64,000 bases of DNA from the NCBI GenBank assembly GCA_041395525.1, contig JAWLAH010000012.1:22332-86331 (forward strand), written 5' to 3'. Below the pieces are notes generated by a model. That model was not told where the DNA came from. It saw nothing but the letters and a program-made list of their open reading frames with translations, and made no database searches. The DNA is from CADEED01 sp020442965. GTDB lineage: Bacteria; Pseudomonadota; Gammaproteobacteria; Steroidobacterales; Steroidobacteraceae. How positions within the stretch are numbered: position 1 is the first letter of the stretch; every line of letters starts with the position of its first letter. Below, one piece after another: positions 9,181 to 17,696 of this stretch. Both the position numbers and the translations under genes were made by a program.

Positions 9181-9427
9181 GGACTTAGATGGTCCGAGCG
9201 CGGCGAATGAAGTGTGCCGACGTCATGTGGAGTCAATCTCAAGAGGATACGACGATGGTCCGGCAATCGCCCCGATCGCGCAAGCACCTGTTTGCGCGCG
9301 CGGCTAGAATCCAACGCTTGAGCCGGCGCTGTGCCTTGTCGCCAGCGTCGATTGAACATTATTCTCGCCGTGCGCATTGCGCATGCGCCGCAAACCTGCT
9401 GAGTGCAGACAAGGGGCCGACAGCGCG

Positions 9428-10117
9428 ATGCAAGTCTGGCAGCGATTCAAGCAAGCGCGTGCAGAATATGGCACGCTCAATCTGCTGCTGTTCGCGCTGC
9501 AGCGCTCGATCCAAAGGATCGCGCCCACGGCCCTGTTCGAACGGCTATACGTCATGCGCCAGCCCGTGGCGAGCGCCGCGTCTGCGCCGAGCCGCCGCGG
9601 TGCCGCGATCGACGTGATCGCGCCGCCACCCGATGACCCGCGCCTGACATTGATCACGCGCCTGCCGGGCGAGCTGGCAGCGCGTTTTGCGCAGCGGGCA
9701 GTCTGCCTTTGTGCCGTCCGCCAGGACGAGTTATTAGGATGGCTGTGGTTCGCCGAGCACCGCTTCAAGGAATTCGACTACCCGCTCGAATTTCACCTGC
9801 CGCCCAACAGCGCCTGGGATTTCGATGTGTATGTCATGCCGCGCGCCCGTCTCGGCGCGGCGTTTCCGCGACTGTGGGACACGGCCGCGACCAGGATGCG
9901 CGCGCGCGGCATCACCCACAGCTTCAGCATCGTCTCGGCTTTCAATCCAATGTCGCGCACATCCCATGAGCGCCTCGGCGCTACCTCGTTGGGCAGTCTC
10001 ATGATCATTCGTCTCGGCTCCTTTCAAGCCGTGCTGACGCGTCGCTTCGGCATGCCGCTGCGGTGTTCGCTACGACGCGACTTCCGGGCAAGCGTCAGAC
10101 TGCGAACAGATCGTTGA
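9428..10117 (+). CDS. GNAT-like acetyltransferase, EPS locus
   Basis: The protein has 229 residues and is soluble. The C-terminal half has the look of a GNAT fold: a beta strand with VCLCAVRQDELLGWLWFAEH, then WDFDVYVMPRARLGAAFPRLWDTAATRMRARGI, where a helix would cap the acetyl-CoA pyrophosphate, then SFSIVSAFNPMSRTSHERLGA, the usual 'N-x-x-S-x-x-x-H-x-x-x-G' end of such enzymes. The likely substrate is a sugar amine or a lipid-linked intermediate. The ATG at 9428 is chosen because the upstream in-frame codons look random. Its 3' end overlaps the convergent methyltransferase gene by 23 bases. The family assignment is moderate. Confidence 0.6.
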   Translation: MQVWQRFKQARAEYGTLNLLLFALQRSIQRIAPTALFERLYVMRQPVASAASAPSRRGAAIDVIAPPPDDPRLTLITRLPGELAARFAQRAVCLCAVRQDELLGWLWFAEHRFKEFDYPLEFHLPPNSAWDFDVYVMPRARLGAAFPRLWDTAATRMRARGITHSFSIVSAFNPMSRTSHERLGATSLGSLMIIRLGSFQAVLTRRFGMPLRCSLRRDFRASVRLRTDR

Positions 10118-11291
10118 TTGTTAGTAGCTGGGTGGCGGGTGTCAAGCGGTCGAGTTCGGCGCGAACCTCCGCAGTGTAAACCGGATTCATCAAAACGACG
10201 TGCCGCGGCAGGGCCTCTGCCAGGACTGCCGGTGCGCGGACCGCGAGCGCACTGGCGGGCAAAAAATGATCGTGACGATCCGGACTGAGGTCGACCGCAA
10301 AGGCAGTTCCATGATCGGCGCCGAGCGCTGTTAGGAGCCCAACGGTCTTCGACGCTCCCTGCCACAGCACGGGTGACGCGCCGTCGGCGCGCAGCGCCGT
10401 CAGACGATCGCGGCAGCGAGCCACCATACCCCGCACGCGCGCGCCAAAGTCGATCGCGGCAGCGACGGCGCCAGCGACCTCATCCGGCCTGGCGATGCGC
10501 TCGACAGGTTCATCAGCGACCGTGGCTTCGAGTACCAGATACTGGCCGTCGTAGAGCGTCCGCGAGCGCAACACACGCATACCAGCGTACTCGAATACCT
10601 GCCGCAACGTGCGCTCGGTGAAATAGTTGCAATGTTCGTAATAGATGTCCCAGAACGCGCCTTCGGTGAGCACTCGTTCGGTCGCGGGTACTTCGAACAA
10701 TGCGACACGGCCGGACGCAGCCGCGCACCATGCGCGTACCGCCGCCAGAAACCTTGCCGGGTCCGCCACGTGCTCGAGTGTATGACGACAAATCAGCGCC
10801 ACACCCGCGAGCGTATCGACGAGGCTTTCAAAGCGTTCGGGCAGCACGCGCAGTTGCGAACGCAGCTCGATCGGGACGCGAGCGGGATCGGCCAAAGGGT
10901 CGATGCCGATCCCGCGGCCGACACCAGCGGCGAGCATCTGAGCCAGAAATTCGCCGTGGCCACAGCCCACCTCGATGATTGCCTGTCCCCGCAGTTGGTA
11001 GCGCTCGACCCAGTCGTTAGCGAGTTGCTTCGCAAAACTGCCGAAATGCGCAGATGCGGCTTGCGAACTTTCGTAGCGAGCGCCGGATTGCGCCGTCTCG
11101 GCATCGAACGCGCTGTTGTAGAGAAAGCCACACGCCTCACAAACCACGAGATCGACGCGCCCGGTTGGCACCGCGCGTGCTTGCGCCGCGCTGGCAAATA
11201 CCGCCGCGCAGGTAACCGGAGCCTGCTCGATGCGATAGACCTCTCGGCTCGCGGACGCGCCACAGACAGGGCAGGCCGTGCATCCCGTCAT
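10095..11291 (-). CDS. Class I SAM C-methyltransferase-like protein (sugar modification), copy A
   Basis: The protein has 398 residues in three parts. First is an N-terminal zinc-finger-like region (CPVCGAS...CEACGFLYN, as in Methyltransf_13). Next is a class I SAM domain with motif I IIEVGCGHGEFL and the acidic end GIGIDPLADP. Last is a C-terminal Rossmann-like domain (VLWQGASKTVGLLTAL) as in Methyltransf_14. This architecture is that of deoxysugar 3-C-methyltransferases such as TylC3 and NovU. The start overlaps the stop of the cytidylyltransferase gene by four bases (ATGA), so the two are translationally coupled. Compared with copy B at 13841, motif I is EVGCGHG rather than EIASNDG, so the two may act on different substrates. 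Confidence 0.82.
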   Translation of the reverse strand: MTGCTACPVCGASASREVYRIEQAPVTCAAVFASAAQARAVPTGRVDLVVCEACGFLYNSAFDAETAQSGARYESSQAASAHFGSFAKQLANDWVERYQLRGQAIIEVGCGHGEFLAQMLAAGVGRGIGIDPLADPARVPIELRSQLRVLPERFESLVDTLAGVALICRHTLEHVADPARFLAAVRAWCAAASGRVALFEVPATERVLTEGAFWDIYYEHCNYFTERTLRQVFEYAGMRVLRSRTLYDGQYLVLEATVADEPVERIARPDEVAGAVAAAIDFGARVRGMVARCRDRLTALRADGASPVLWQGASKTVGLLTALGADHGTAFAVDLSPDRHDHFLPASALAVRAPAVLAEALPRHVVLMNPVYTAEVRAELDRLTPATQLLTINDLFAV

Positions 11292-12079
11292 CGTTTGCTC
11301 GACTTATCGCTCCACACCATCCACGGGCAGTTGCCTTGTGCCTCCATGCGATCGAAATTGATCTTGTCCTTGAAGGTGTCCATGGCCTGCCAGAATCCGG
11401 AGTAGCGGTAGGCTAGCAATTGTCGCTTGTCGATCAGCCGATGGAAGGGCTTCTCCACAAGTTCCTCACCTTCCTTGATGTGGTCGAAGATCTCGGCACG
11501 CAGTGCGAAGAAGCCGCCGTTGATCATGAAATGGTCATCCCGCATCGGGCCCATCGCCGTCACGAAATTGTCGTTGTCCGCCTCGACCGCGTGAAAGCTG
11601 TGCCAGGACTGCACGGCGGCGAACGTCGCAACCGCGCTGGACTGCTCGAACTGGTTCACCAGGCGATCGAGCGGCAGGTCGGACAAGCCATCAGAGTAGT
11701 TGGCGAGGAACATTTTCTCGCCGGCAATGTGTTGGCGCACGCGCATGAGCCGCTGCCCGATATTGCTGTGCAAGCCGGTCTCGACGAAGGTGATACGCCA
11801 GTCGTCGATATCGGACGAATGCAGGTCAATCTTGCGGCCGCCGTCTGACAAGGTGAAATCGTTAGTCATGCACTCGCTGTACTTGAGAAAATACTCGCGG
11901 ATGAGATCACCGCGGTAGCCTAGGGCGAGAACGAAATCCTTGTGGCCATAGTGAGCGTAGTAGCGCATCAAATGCCAAATGATCGGCCGGTAGCCGATAT
12001 TGACCAGCGGCTTCGGGATCGTGTCCGAGTGCTCCCGCAATCGCGTTCCCAGCCCACCGCAAAACAATACAACTTTCAT
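11288..12079 (-). CDS. Glucose-1-phosphate cytidylyltransferase-type sugar nucleotidyltransferase
   Basis: The protein has 263 residues, the usual length for RfbF/DdhA-type enzymes, which make CDP-glucose from CTP and glucose-1-phosphate in the cytoplasm. The nucleotide-binding start is MKVVLFCGGLGTRLREHSD, with the PKP lysine in TIPKPLVNIG. Further motifs are FLANYSDGLSD (metal-binding Asp) and the family-typical GFFALRAEIFDHI and YSGFWQAMDTFKDK. It is the middle gene of a sugar-nucleotide cassette: an SDR gene is upstream (24-base gap) and a C-methyltransferase gene downstream with a four-base overlap. No CDP-glucose 4,6-dehydratase of the RfbG type is obvious next to it. The nucleotide and sugar specificity are inferred from overall resemblance. 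Confidence 0.87.
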   Translation of the reverse strand: MKVVLFCGGLGTRLREHSDTIPKPLVNIGYRPIIWHLMRYYAHYGHKDFVLALGYRGDLIREYFLKYSECMTNDFTLSDGGRKIDLHSSDIDDWRITFVETGLHSNIGQRLMRVRQHIAGEKMFLANYSDGLSDLPLDRLVNQFEQSSAVATFAAVQSWHSFHAVEADNDNFVTAMGPMRDDHFMINGGFFALRAEIFDHIKEGEELVEKPFHRLIDKRQLLAYRYSGFWQAMDTFKDKINFDRMEAQGNCPWMVWSDKSSKR

Positions 12080-12103
12080 GGCGCAGCTCCCGCTCAGGTA
12101 ACT

Positions 12104-13138
12104 TCAGTAGCGCCAGTATAGTTTTTCGTCCACCTGGCCCGTGGACTGAAGATAATTGAGCTGCTTCAGGCGCGTGAACGCCCGGAACTGATAGGTATCG
12201 GGCGACATTTCGATGCGTTGGAACAGATCACGTAGTTGTTCCGCACCACGTTTCGCGGTCCATTCGCAGCGGAATCCCGGCAACCCTGCGGTGATCTTCT
12301 TGAACGAGACCCGATAGCTGCGATTGTCGCCAGCGCTCGAGCCGATGGTCACCTGACAACCCTCGAACACCGCGGCGACGATCTCGGCCAGTTCGCGAAT
12401 GCGATAGTTCTCGGAATCGGCACCGACATTGAACACCTGCGCGTTGACGACATCACTCGGGGCCACCAGCGTGCAACGAATGGCACGACAGATATCCTCG
12501 ATGTGCACGATCGGCCGCCACGGCGTGCCATCACTCGTCATGGCGATCAACTTGCGGGTCCAGGCAAGCGCGCAAAGATCATTCAGCACGATGTCGAATC
12601 GGATACGTGGGGAGGCGCCATAGGCGGTCGCGTTGCGCAGGAACGTGACCGTGAAATCCTTGTTAGCAAGCGGTGTGACATCGCGCTCGACATTCGCCTT
12701 GCAATGGGCATACGCTGTTTGTGGATTGACCGGTGAGGTCTCGTCGACCCACTCGGTCGCGGCCTGCCCATAGACGCTGCAGGATGAGGCGTACACGAAG
12801 CGCTTCACGCCTGCCTGTTTCGCCAACTGGGCGAGTCTGACCGAGCCCTGGTGATTGATCTCGAAGGTCACTTGTGGGTTGTTCTGGCCGAGCGGGTCGT
12901 TAGACAACTCGGCAAGGTGCACGACGCCATCGTAGCCCTCGAGATCCTGGGCCGTGACCTTGCGCAGGTCTTTGTTCAACTGGCGCGCACTCGCAGTGTA
13001 GGTCGCCTGCTCACTGAACAACCAGCCATCACGATAGAAGCCGGTATCAAGGCCTGTTACCTCATGGCCATCCGCGAGCAATAGCGGTACCAGCCGCGAG
13101 CCGATGTATCCTTCGGTGCCAGTGACAAAAAGTTTCAT
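12104..13138 (-). CDS. NAD-dependent epimerase/dehydratase (extended SDR)
   Basis: The protein has 344 residues. The Rossmann motif TGTEGYIGSRL sits at the N-terminus; the catalytic serine/tyrosine region is YASSCSVYG and YAHCK (Y-x-x-x-K); the sugar-nucleotide contacts are in FLRNATAYGASPRIRFD and PWRPIVHIEDICRAI. It is similar to the many SDR enzymes that accompany C-methylated or deoxy sugars. Whether it is an epimerase, a dehydratase or a 4-ketoreductase cannot be told from the sequence. In this cassette it is the best candidate to act on the CDP-sugar made by the neighbouring cytidylyltransferase. Confidence 0.87.
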   Translation of the reverse strand: MKLFVTGTEGYIGSRLVPLLLADGHEVTGLDTGFYRDGWLFSEQATYTASARQLNKDLRKVTAQDLEGYDGVVHLAELSNDPLGQNNPQVTFEINHQGSVRLAQLAKQAGVKRFVYASSCSVYGQAATEWVDETSPVNPQTAYAHCKANVERDVTPLANKDFTVTFLRNATAYGASPRIRFDIVLNDLCALAWTRKLIAMTSDGTPWRPIVHIEDICRAIRCTLVAPSDVVNAQVFNVGADSENYRIRELAEIVAAVFEGCQVTIGSSAGDNRSYRVSFKKITAGLPGFRCEWTAKRGAEQLRDLFQRIEMSPDTYQFRAFTRLKQLNYLQSTGQVDEKLYWRY

Positions 13139-13167
13139 GTATTTCTCCAGATGACTTGAACCGCCCG

Positions 13168-13818
13168 CTAGAGGCGCATCGCGAGCTTGCGGCCGTAGAA
13201 CGCCTCGGCAAAGCCGCTAGGCGACTGACATTCGATACCACGCTGGCGCATCAGACCGCGAAACGTATCGGCGGTGAACCACTGCTTGTCAGCCTGGCTC
13301 GGGAACGCGCGCAGCAGCACGTCGACCTTGAGATCGACACAATCCACCGCAAGCGGTGCGAATACGTTGGGGGCAGACAGATCGCCATCGTACTTCGGAA
13401 TTTCATACTCCAGCACAAGGTGATCACGGAATGCCTGCCAGGTGAGCTCGCTCACCGTTCGATGATCCTGGTGGCGATCGCGCTCATAGTGTGTCAGCAC
13501 GAGCTGCGGCGCGATCGAGCGTCGCAGCTCACCGATGCGATCCTTGATGTCGGCCCACTGGGCGGGAAAATAGCCGTCACGATAGTCGTATATCTCGATG
13601 CGCGCCTGCGCGCCCTCGCCCAATAGCCTGGTCAGCGCCACGCGGGATTCGGCGGCTCGCTCAGCGCTGCCGGCAAACATCACAACCGTCACCCGCAGCT
13701 GCGGGCGCGCGCGTCGCAGACTCGCCAGCGTGCCACCGCAGCCAATCTCGATATCGTCGCAATGCGCGCCAAGACACAGGATCTCCTGCAGCTCGGAGCC
13801 AAGCGGGAGCGTCAGCAC
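13168..13818 (-). CDS. PIG-L family deacetylase
   Basis: The protein has 216 residues. The zinc-binding motif is LGAHCDDIEIGCGG (A-H-x-D-D), followed by RVTVVMFAGSAERAAESRVAL (the usual R-x-x-E-x-x-x-A helix) and VLTHYERDRHQDHRTVSELTW, whose H-x-D-H supplies the third ligand. PIG-L enzymes remove N-acetyl groups from GlcNAc-type substrates, so this may deacetylate a nucleotide or lipid-linked amino sugar. The start is a GTG at 13818; no ATG exists ahead of the AHxDD motif. It is co-directional with the C-methyltransferase upstream (22-base gap) and the SDR downstream (29-base gap). Confidence 0.88.
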   Translation of the reverse strand: MLTLPLGSELQEILCLGAHCDDIEIGCGGTLASLRRARPQLRVTVVMFAGSAERAAESRVALTRLLGEGAQARIEIYDYRDGYFPAQWADIKDRIGELRRSIAPQLVLTHYERDRHQDHRTVSELTWQAFRDHLVLEYEIPKYDGDLSAPNVFAPLAVDCVDLKVDVLLRAFPSQADKQWFTADTFRGLMRQRGIECQSPSGFAEAFYGRKLAMRL

Positions 13819-13840
13819 CGGTCATTCCTCGGGTGCGCCG

Positions 13841-15082
13841 TCATGTCAGCACATGAACGTGCGGAATCGGTACGACAAACTTGCCGCCCCATTCACTGAT
13901 GTACGCGTGCTGCGCGGCGATTTCACGCCGCAAGTTCCACGGCAATATCAGCACGTAGTCCGGGCGAACCTCGCGAATCTTTTCGGGCGCAAGAATCGGA
14001 ATGTGTGTGCCCGGCGTGTAGCGGCCCTGCTTGTGCGGACTGCGGTCGACGGTGAAATCGAGGAAGTCAGTGCGTATGCCGCAATAGTTGAGCAGCGTAT
14101 TGCCCTTGCCCGGCGCGCCGTAGCCGACGATGCGCTTGCCGGCATCCTTGGCCTCGATGAGAAAGCTCAGCAGCTTGCGCTTGGTTGCGAGCACCCGCGC
14201 CTCGAACGTGGCGTAGGTCGCGAGATCGTTGAGGCCAAACTGCGCCTCTGCCGCCAGCAATTTGTCGACCGCAGGTTCATTGCGCCGCGGATCTTCACTG
14301 TGGCAGGCGTAGATTCGCAAACTGCCACCGTGTGTCGGCAGCTCTTCGACATCGAACAGGCGCAAGCCGTGGTGCGCAAAGATCTTCTGTACAGTGCCGA
14401 ATGACAGGTAGGAAAAGTGCTCGTGATAAATCGTGTCGAACTGATTCTCGTCCATCAGGCGTAGCAAATGCGGGAATTCCATCGTGATCTGTCCGCCCGA
14501 CGCCAACAGTATCTTCATGCCAGCGACGAAATCGTTAATGTCCGGCACGTGCGCCAGCACGTTGTTGCCTAACAAAAGTTGCGGCCGGCCGTGCTCGCGT
14601 GCAACTTGCGTCGCCGTGGAGCGCCCGAAAAACGCCACGGTGCTGGGAATGCCCCGCTCGATCGCGGTCGCCGCCACATTGGCGGCAGGCTCGATGCCGC
14701 GACACGGCACGCCCGCCGCGACAAAGTGCTGCAGCAGGTAGCCGTCGTTGCTGGCGATCTCCATGACGAGCGATCGTTTGCCGAGCGAAAACCGTGCACG
14801 CATCGTCTCGGCATAGACCCGCGCGTGCTCTACCCAGCTATCAGAGTAGGACGAGAAATACGCGTAGTCCGAGAAGATCTGCTCCGGCGAAACGTATTCC
14901 TCGAGCTGTACCAGCAGACATTGTTCGCAGACCCAGGCATGCAGTGGGTAGAAGCGCTCCATGTGATTGAGCTCGTGCGGCTCGATGTGTGTCTGACACA
15001 GCGGCGACATGCCAAGATCGACAAATGTCGTGGTTAGCGGTGATGCACAGAAGCGGCAACTCGCACGGGCTGAACTATTCAC
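13841..15082 (-). CDS. Class I SAM C-methyltransferase (deoxysugar type), copy B
   Basis: The protein has 413 residues and the full three-part layout of sugar C-methyltransferases. The Zn site is CRFCASP...CEQCLLVQ, with PLCQTHI between. SAM motif I is VMEIASNDGYLLQHF, the form characteristic of Methyltransf_13 proteins, with LLGNNVLAHVPDINDF further on. The catalytic core shows HGGSLRIYACH, and the C-terminal Methyltransf_14 domain starts RIVGYGAPGKGNTLLNYCGI. It probably puts a methyl branch on a 4-keto sugar nucleotide. The start is GTG at 15082, sharing one base with the stop of the upstream GT2 gene. It is the more canonical of the two methyltransferases in the cassette. Confidence 0.9.
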   Translation of the reverse strand: MNSSARASCRFCASPLTTTFVDLGMSPLCQTHIEPHELNHMERFYPLHAWVCEQCLLVQLEEYVSPEQIFSDYAYFSSYSDSWVEHARVYAETMRARFSLGKRSLVMEIASNDGYLLQHFVAAGVPCRGIEPAANVAATAIERGIPSTVAFFGRSTATQVAREHGRPQLLLGNNVLAHVPDINDFVAGMKILLASGGQITMEFPHLLRLMDENQFDTIYHEHFSYLSFGTVQKIFAHHGLRLFDVEELPTHGGSLRIYACHSEDPRRNEPAVDKLLAAEAQFGLNDLATYATFEARVLATKRKLLSFLIEAKDAGKRIVGYGAPGKGNTLLNYCGIRTDFLDFTVDRSPHKQGRYTPGTHIPILAPEKIREVRPDYVLILPWNLRREIAAQHAYISEWGGKFVVPIPHVHVLT

Positions 15083-15975
15083 TACCTATTTTCTCCGGCA
15101 AAAAGACCTTGACGCACATCCGCAATCAGTTCGCGGCGCGCCCAATACATCGAACGCAACGCAAATTCGAGCGCGCGCAATTGCTGAGTTCCGAAAGGTA
15201 TCGTCCGGGCCACGGCTCGTACGATGTTCCAGTGGTACTTCCAACGCTGCCAGCGTAGCGGCGCACGGGACTCGGGTGCGAGGTGCAGCTCTGCTTCTCG
15301 TGGCGTACGAAAGCTCGTCGCCGCCGCCGGGGCGATACGGCGATAGAACAGTCGTTCCCTGACCTGCACGAATTTGCCGTGCATCGCCAGCTCGGCCATC
15401 AGCACGATGTCCGCCTGACCGAACACGCCCAGCGGCTGGCACGACTGGAGTACGGCGGTGCGCAGTACGCCATTCATCGCATTGTTGAGGCCGCTGGTCT
15501 GCAGGAAGTACTGACGAAACCGGTCAACGGCACTGTCCGCATTCAATTCCAGCTCGAACTCGTAAGGTCGCGCATCGCGCAGGTCTTGCTCGAATGTGTA
15601 CGCCAAGGGCGTGGCGAGCACCGCTGCTGAATCATTCTCCAACGCGGCCACACAACGTTGCAGAAAAGTGGGTGCGCACCAGTCGTTACTCGCAGCCCAT
15701 TTGAAATACTGTCCGCGCGCCAGGCGCTGCACCGCCAGGTAATTTCGGTTCGCGCCGATGTTGCGCGGCTGGCGCACGAAGCGTATGCGCCGATCCTGCG
15801 CCGCCAAGCGCGCGCACAGATCGACCGTGCCATCGTTAGATGCATTGTCGCTCACGATCAGCTCGAAATCTCCATAGGTCTGCGCGAGCAGCGAGCTGAT
15901 ACTCGTCTCCAGCCACGCGGCACTGTTGTAGACAGGCATGCCTACGCTGAGCGAGGGGATGGACCTGTCATTCAT
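15082..15975 (-). CDS. Glycosyltransferase family 2
   Basis: The protein has 297 residues of GT-A fold: SVGMPVYNSAAWLETSISSLLAQTYGDFELIVSDNASNDGT gives the N-terminal nucleotide-binding region (split here across adjacent motifs), with RNIGANRNYLA and the likely acceptor region FKWAASNDWCAPTFLQRC, where a D-x-D-like acidic pair would hold the metal. It has no membrane helices, so it probably works on a lipid-linked acceptor at the inner face of the membrane. It is the first gene of the minus-strand nucleotide-sugar cassette and is divergent from flippase 2, which suggests it adds the sugar made by that cassette. Confidence 0.88.
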   Translation of the reverse strand: MNDRSIPSLSVGMPVYNSAAWLETSISSLLAQTYGDFELIVSDNASNDGTVDLCARLAAQDRRIRFVRQPRNIGANRNYLAVQRLARGQYFKWAASNDWCAPTFLQRCVAALENDSAAVLATPLAYTFEQDLRDARPYEFELELNADSAVDRFRQYFLQTSGLNNAMNGVLRTAVLQSCQPLGVFGQADIVLMAELAMHGKFVQVRERLFYRRIAPAAATSFRTPREAELHLAPESRAPLRWQRWKYHWNIVRAVARTIPFGTQQLRALEFALRSMYWARRELIADVRQGLFAGENR

Positions 15976-16090
15976 GGACAGATTGCTGTTGCTTCAGTTG
16001 TGGGTAACGAGTTGGACTTTATCATCGCTAGGCGCCGTCGCCTTGGCCCTTGGCCCTGGAACGAGCCACAATTGCCGACCAAAGCACCCC

Positions 16091-16110
16091 TGTCGCATAG
16101 AACTGCGACA
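16091..16110. repeat. Inverted repeat in the GT2/flippase 2 divergent region
   Basis: TGTCGC and GCGACA form a perfect six-base inverted repeat around an eight-base spacer, about 115 bases upstream of flippase 2 and the same distance from the GT2 start. It could be an operator for the divergent pair, but arms of six bases may also arise by chance. Confidence 0.3.
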
Positions 16111-16205
16111 CGTTACCAGTTCCTACCCCTCGCGATGGACGCGCCAACAGGGTCTTGACGGCAAAGGGCGCATCGCAAAGCACAATTCGCCTAAACTGGG
16201 TCGTG

Positions 16206-17660
16206 ATGGCTGCGGAAAATCTCGATCGATCCTTGGTCTCCGGCATCGGTTGGACCGCGCTGTCGCGCTGGCTATCGCAGATTGTCAGCTGGGCAGCCAC
16301 GCTCTACGCGGCGCGGCACCTCAAACCCGGTGACTACGGACTGGTGTCGATGGCGATGTTACCGATCGGGCTCGTGCGACTAATCGAGGACTTTGGCTTC
16401 GATACCGTGCTCGTACAGAATCGTCAACTCGATCGACAAGCCATCGCGCGCCTCGGCGGACTGGTGCTGATCGTAGCGTTGTTGTTGACCGCAGGGCTGG
16501 CGATCGTCGCTCCCGCAGTCGCGAGATTCTTCGCCGAGCCGCTCCTGACGACGCTCATCATGTTAGGCAGCACGATGATCCTGTTCGATGCGATTCAAGT
16601 CGTACCGCGCGCGCTGCTGCAGCGCGAACTGCGCTATCGCACGCTCGCGTTCATCTATCTGGCACAAGTGATCGTCACCTCTGCCGTACTGGTGCTGGCG
16701 GCCCGTGGCGGAGTAGGCGCGCCGACTCTGATCCTGAACAATATCTCGGGCGCCTTGATCGCCACTATTCTGCTCGTGCTGGCGGCCCCGCTCTTGCCCC
16801 GTTGGCCGCGCGGACTACGTGCACTACGCGATCCGCTGCTGCAGGGCTGGCGCATGATCGTGTCGCGCGGCGCCTGGTATGGTTACTCCAGCGCGGACTC
16901 GACCGCTATCGGCCGATTTCTGGGCAAGGATGCGCTCGGTCACTACTCATTCGCGGTGACCTTCTCGAACACCGCTGTACAGGAGGTCACTGCGCTAGTT
17001 ACTCGCGTCGTACCGGGAATTTTTTCGTCTGCACAAAAGGATCCCGCCGCCCTACGCCGCTACTTCCTCCTCCTCACTGAAGCGATCGCGTATATCGCGT
17101 TCCCGATGTGCGCGGGTGTCGCGTTGACGGCCGACGTGCTGGTCGCGGCGGCGCTCGGTCCGCAGTGGGGCGACGTCGTCGACCCGCTACGCGTGCTGTG
17201 CCTGTACGTCGCGATCACGGTCGCGCAGATTCTGGTCTCGCATGTCCTGCTATGGACCGGGCGGTTTCGCGCCAACATGTGGCTGAGCCTGTTCGCACTG
17301 CTTGTCATACCCATCGCCGTGGTAATTGGCGCACAATTCAGCATCACCGGAGTCGCTTGGGCACTTGCGATCGGCTTTCCGATCGCGTCGCTGCCCGGCG
17401 CCGTGTTGGCGGTGCGCGCAATTCAATTGCCGTGGCAGGATTATGGGCGCGCACTACTGCCGCCAACGGTCGCGTGTGCGGCAATGGCCGCAGTCGTGCT
17501 GCTCGTGCGCCCCTATCTACCGCCGGGCATGGAACCGCTGAAGTCCTTGGGGTTGCAAGCACTGGCGGGCGCGACCACCTACATCGTCGCATTGGCGGTC
17601 GTCTACCGTGATCGGGTTCGCGTATTGTATGACTTGATCCGATCGGCAGGGGCTAGCTGA
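16206..17660 (+). CDS. Oligosaccharide flippase 2 (Wzx/WzxC family)
   Basis: The protein has 484 residues and 12-14 predicted membrane helices. It starts MAAENLDRSLVSGIGWTALS and contains the family motif AARHLKPGDYGLVSMAML followed by FGFDTVLVQN, the hallmark of the WzxC/polysaccharide-export branch. It should flip a lipid-linked oligosaccharide across the inner membrane. The ATG at 16206 begins the conserved part; the frame is open to 16155 but those codons do not look coding. It is followed after 36 bases by the XrtA-type acyl ligase gene on the same strand, so it may lead that operon. Confidence 0.9.
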   Translation: MAAENLDRSLVSGIGWTALSRWLSQIVSWAATLYAARHLKPGDYGLVSMAMLPIGLVRLIEDFGFDTVLVQNRQLDRQAIARLGGLVLIVALLLTAGLAIVAPAVARFFAEPLLTTLIMLGSTMILFDAIQVVPRALLQRELRYRTLAFIYLAQVIVTSAVLVLAARGGVGAPTLILNNISGALIATILLVLAAPLLPRWPRGLRALRDPLLQGWRMIVSRGAWYGYSSADSTAIGRFLGKDALGHYSFAVTFSNTAVQEVTALVTRVVPGIFSSAQKDPAALRRYFLLLTEAIAYIAFPMCAGVALTADVLVAAALGPQWGDVVDPLRVLCLYVAITVAQILVSHVLLWTGRFRANMWLSLFALLVIPIAVVIGAQFSITGVAWALAIGFPIASLPGAVLAVRAIQLPWQDYGRALLPPTVACAAMAAVVLLVRPYLPPGMEPLKSLGLQALAGATTYIVALAVVYRDRVRVLYDLIRSAGAS

Positions 17661-17696
17661 TATTCTTCTGCATTCACGTCGTCTGCGGTGCCTTGC

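Noticed and set aside
9281..9300. GCAC...TTGC sequence resembling a sigma-54 promoter.
   Set aside because: The spacing between the two elements is one base short and the GG of the -24 element is absent.
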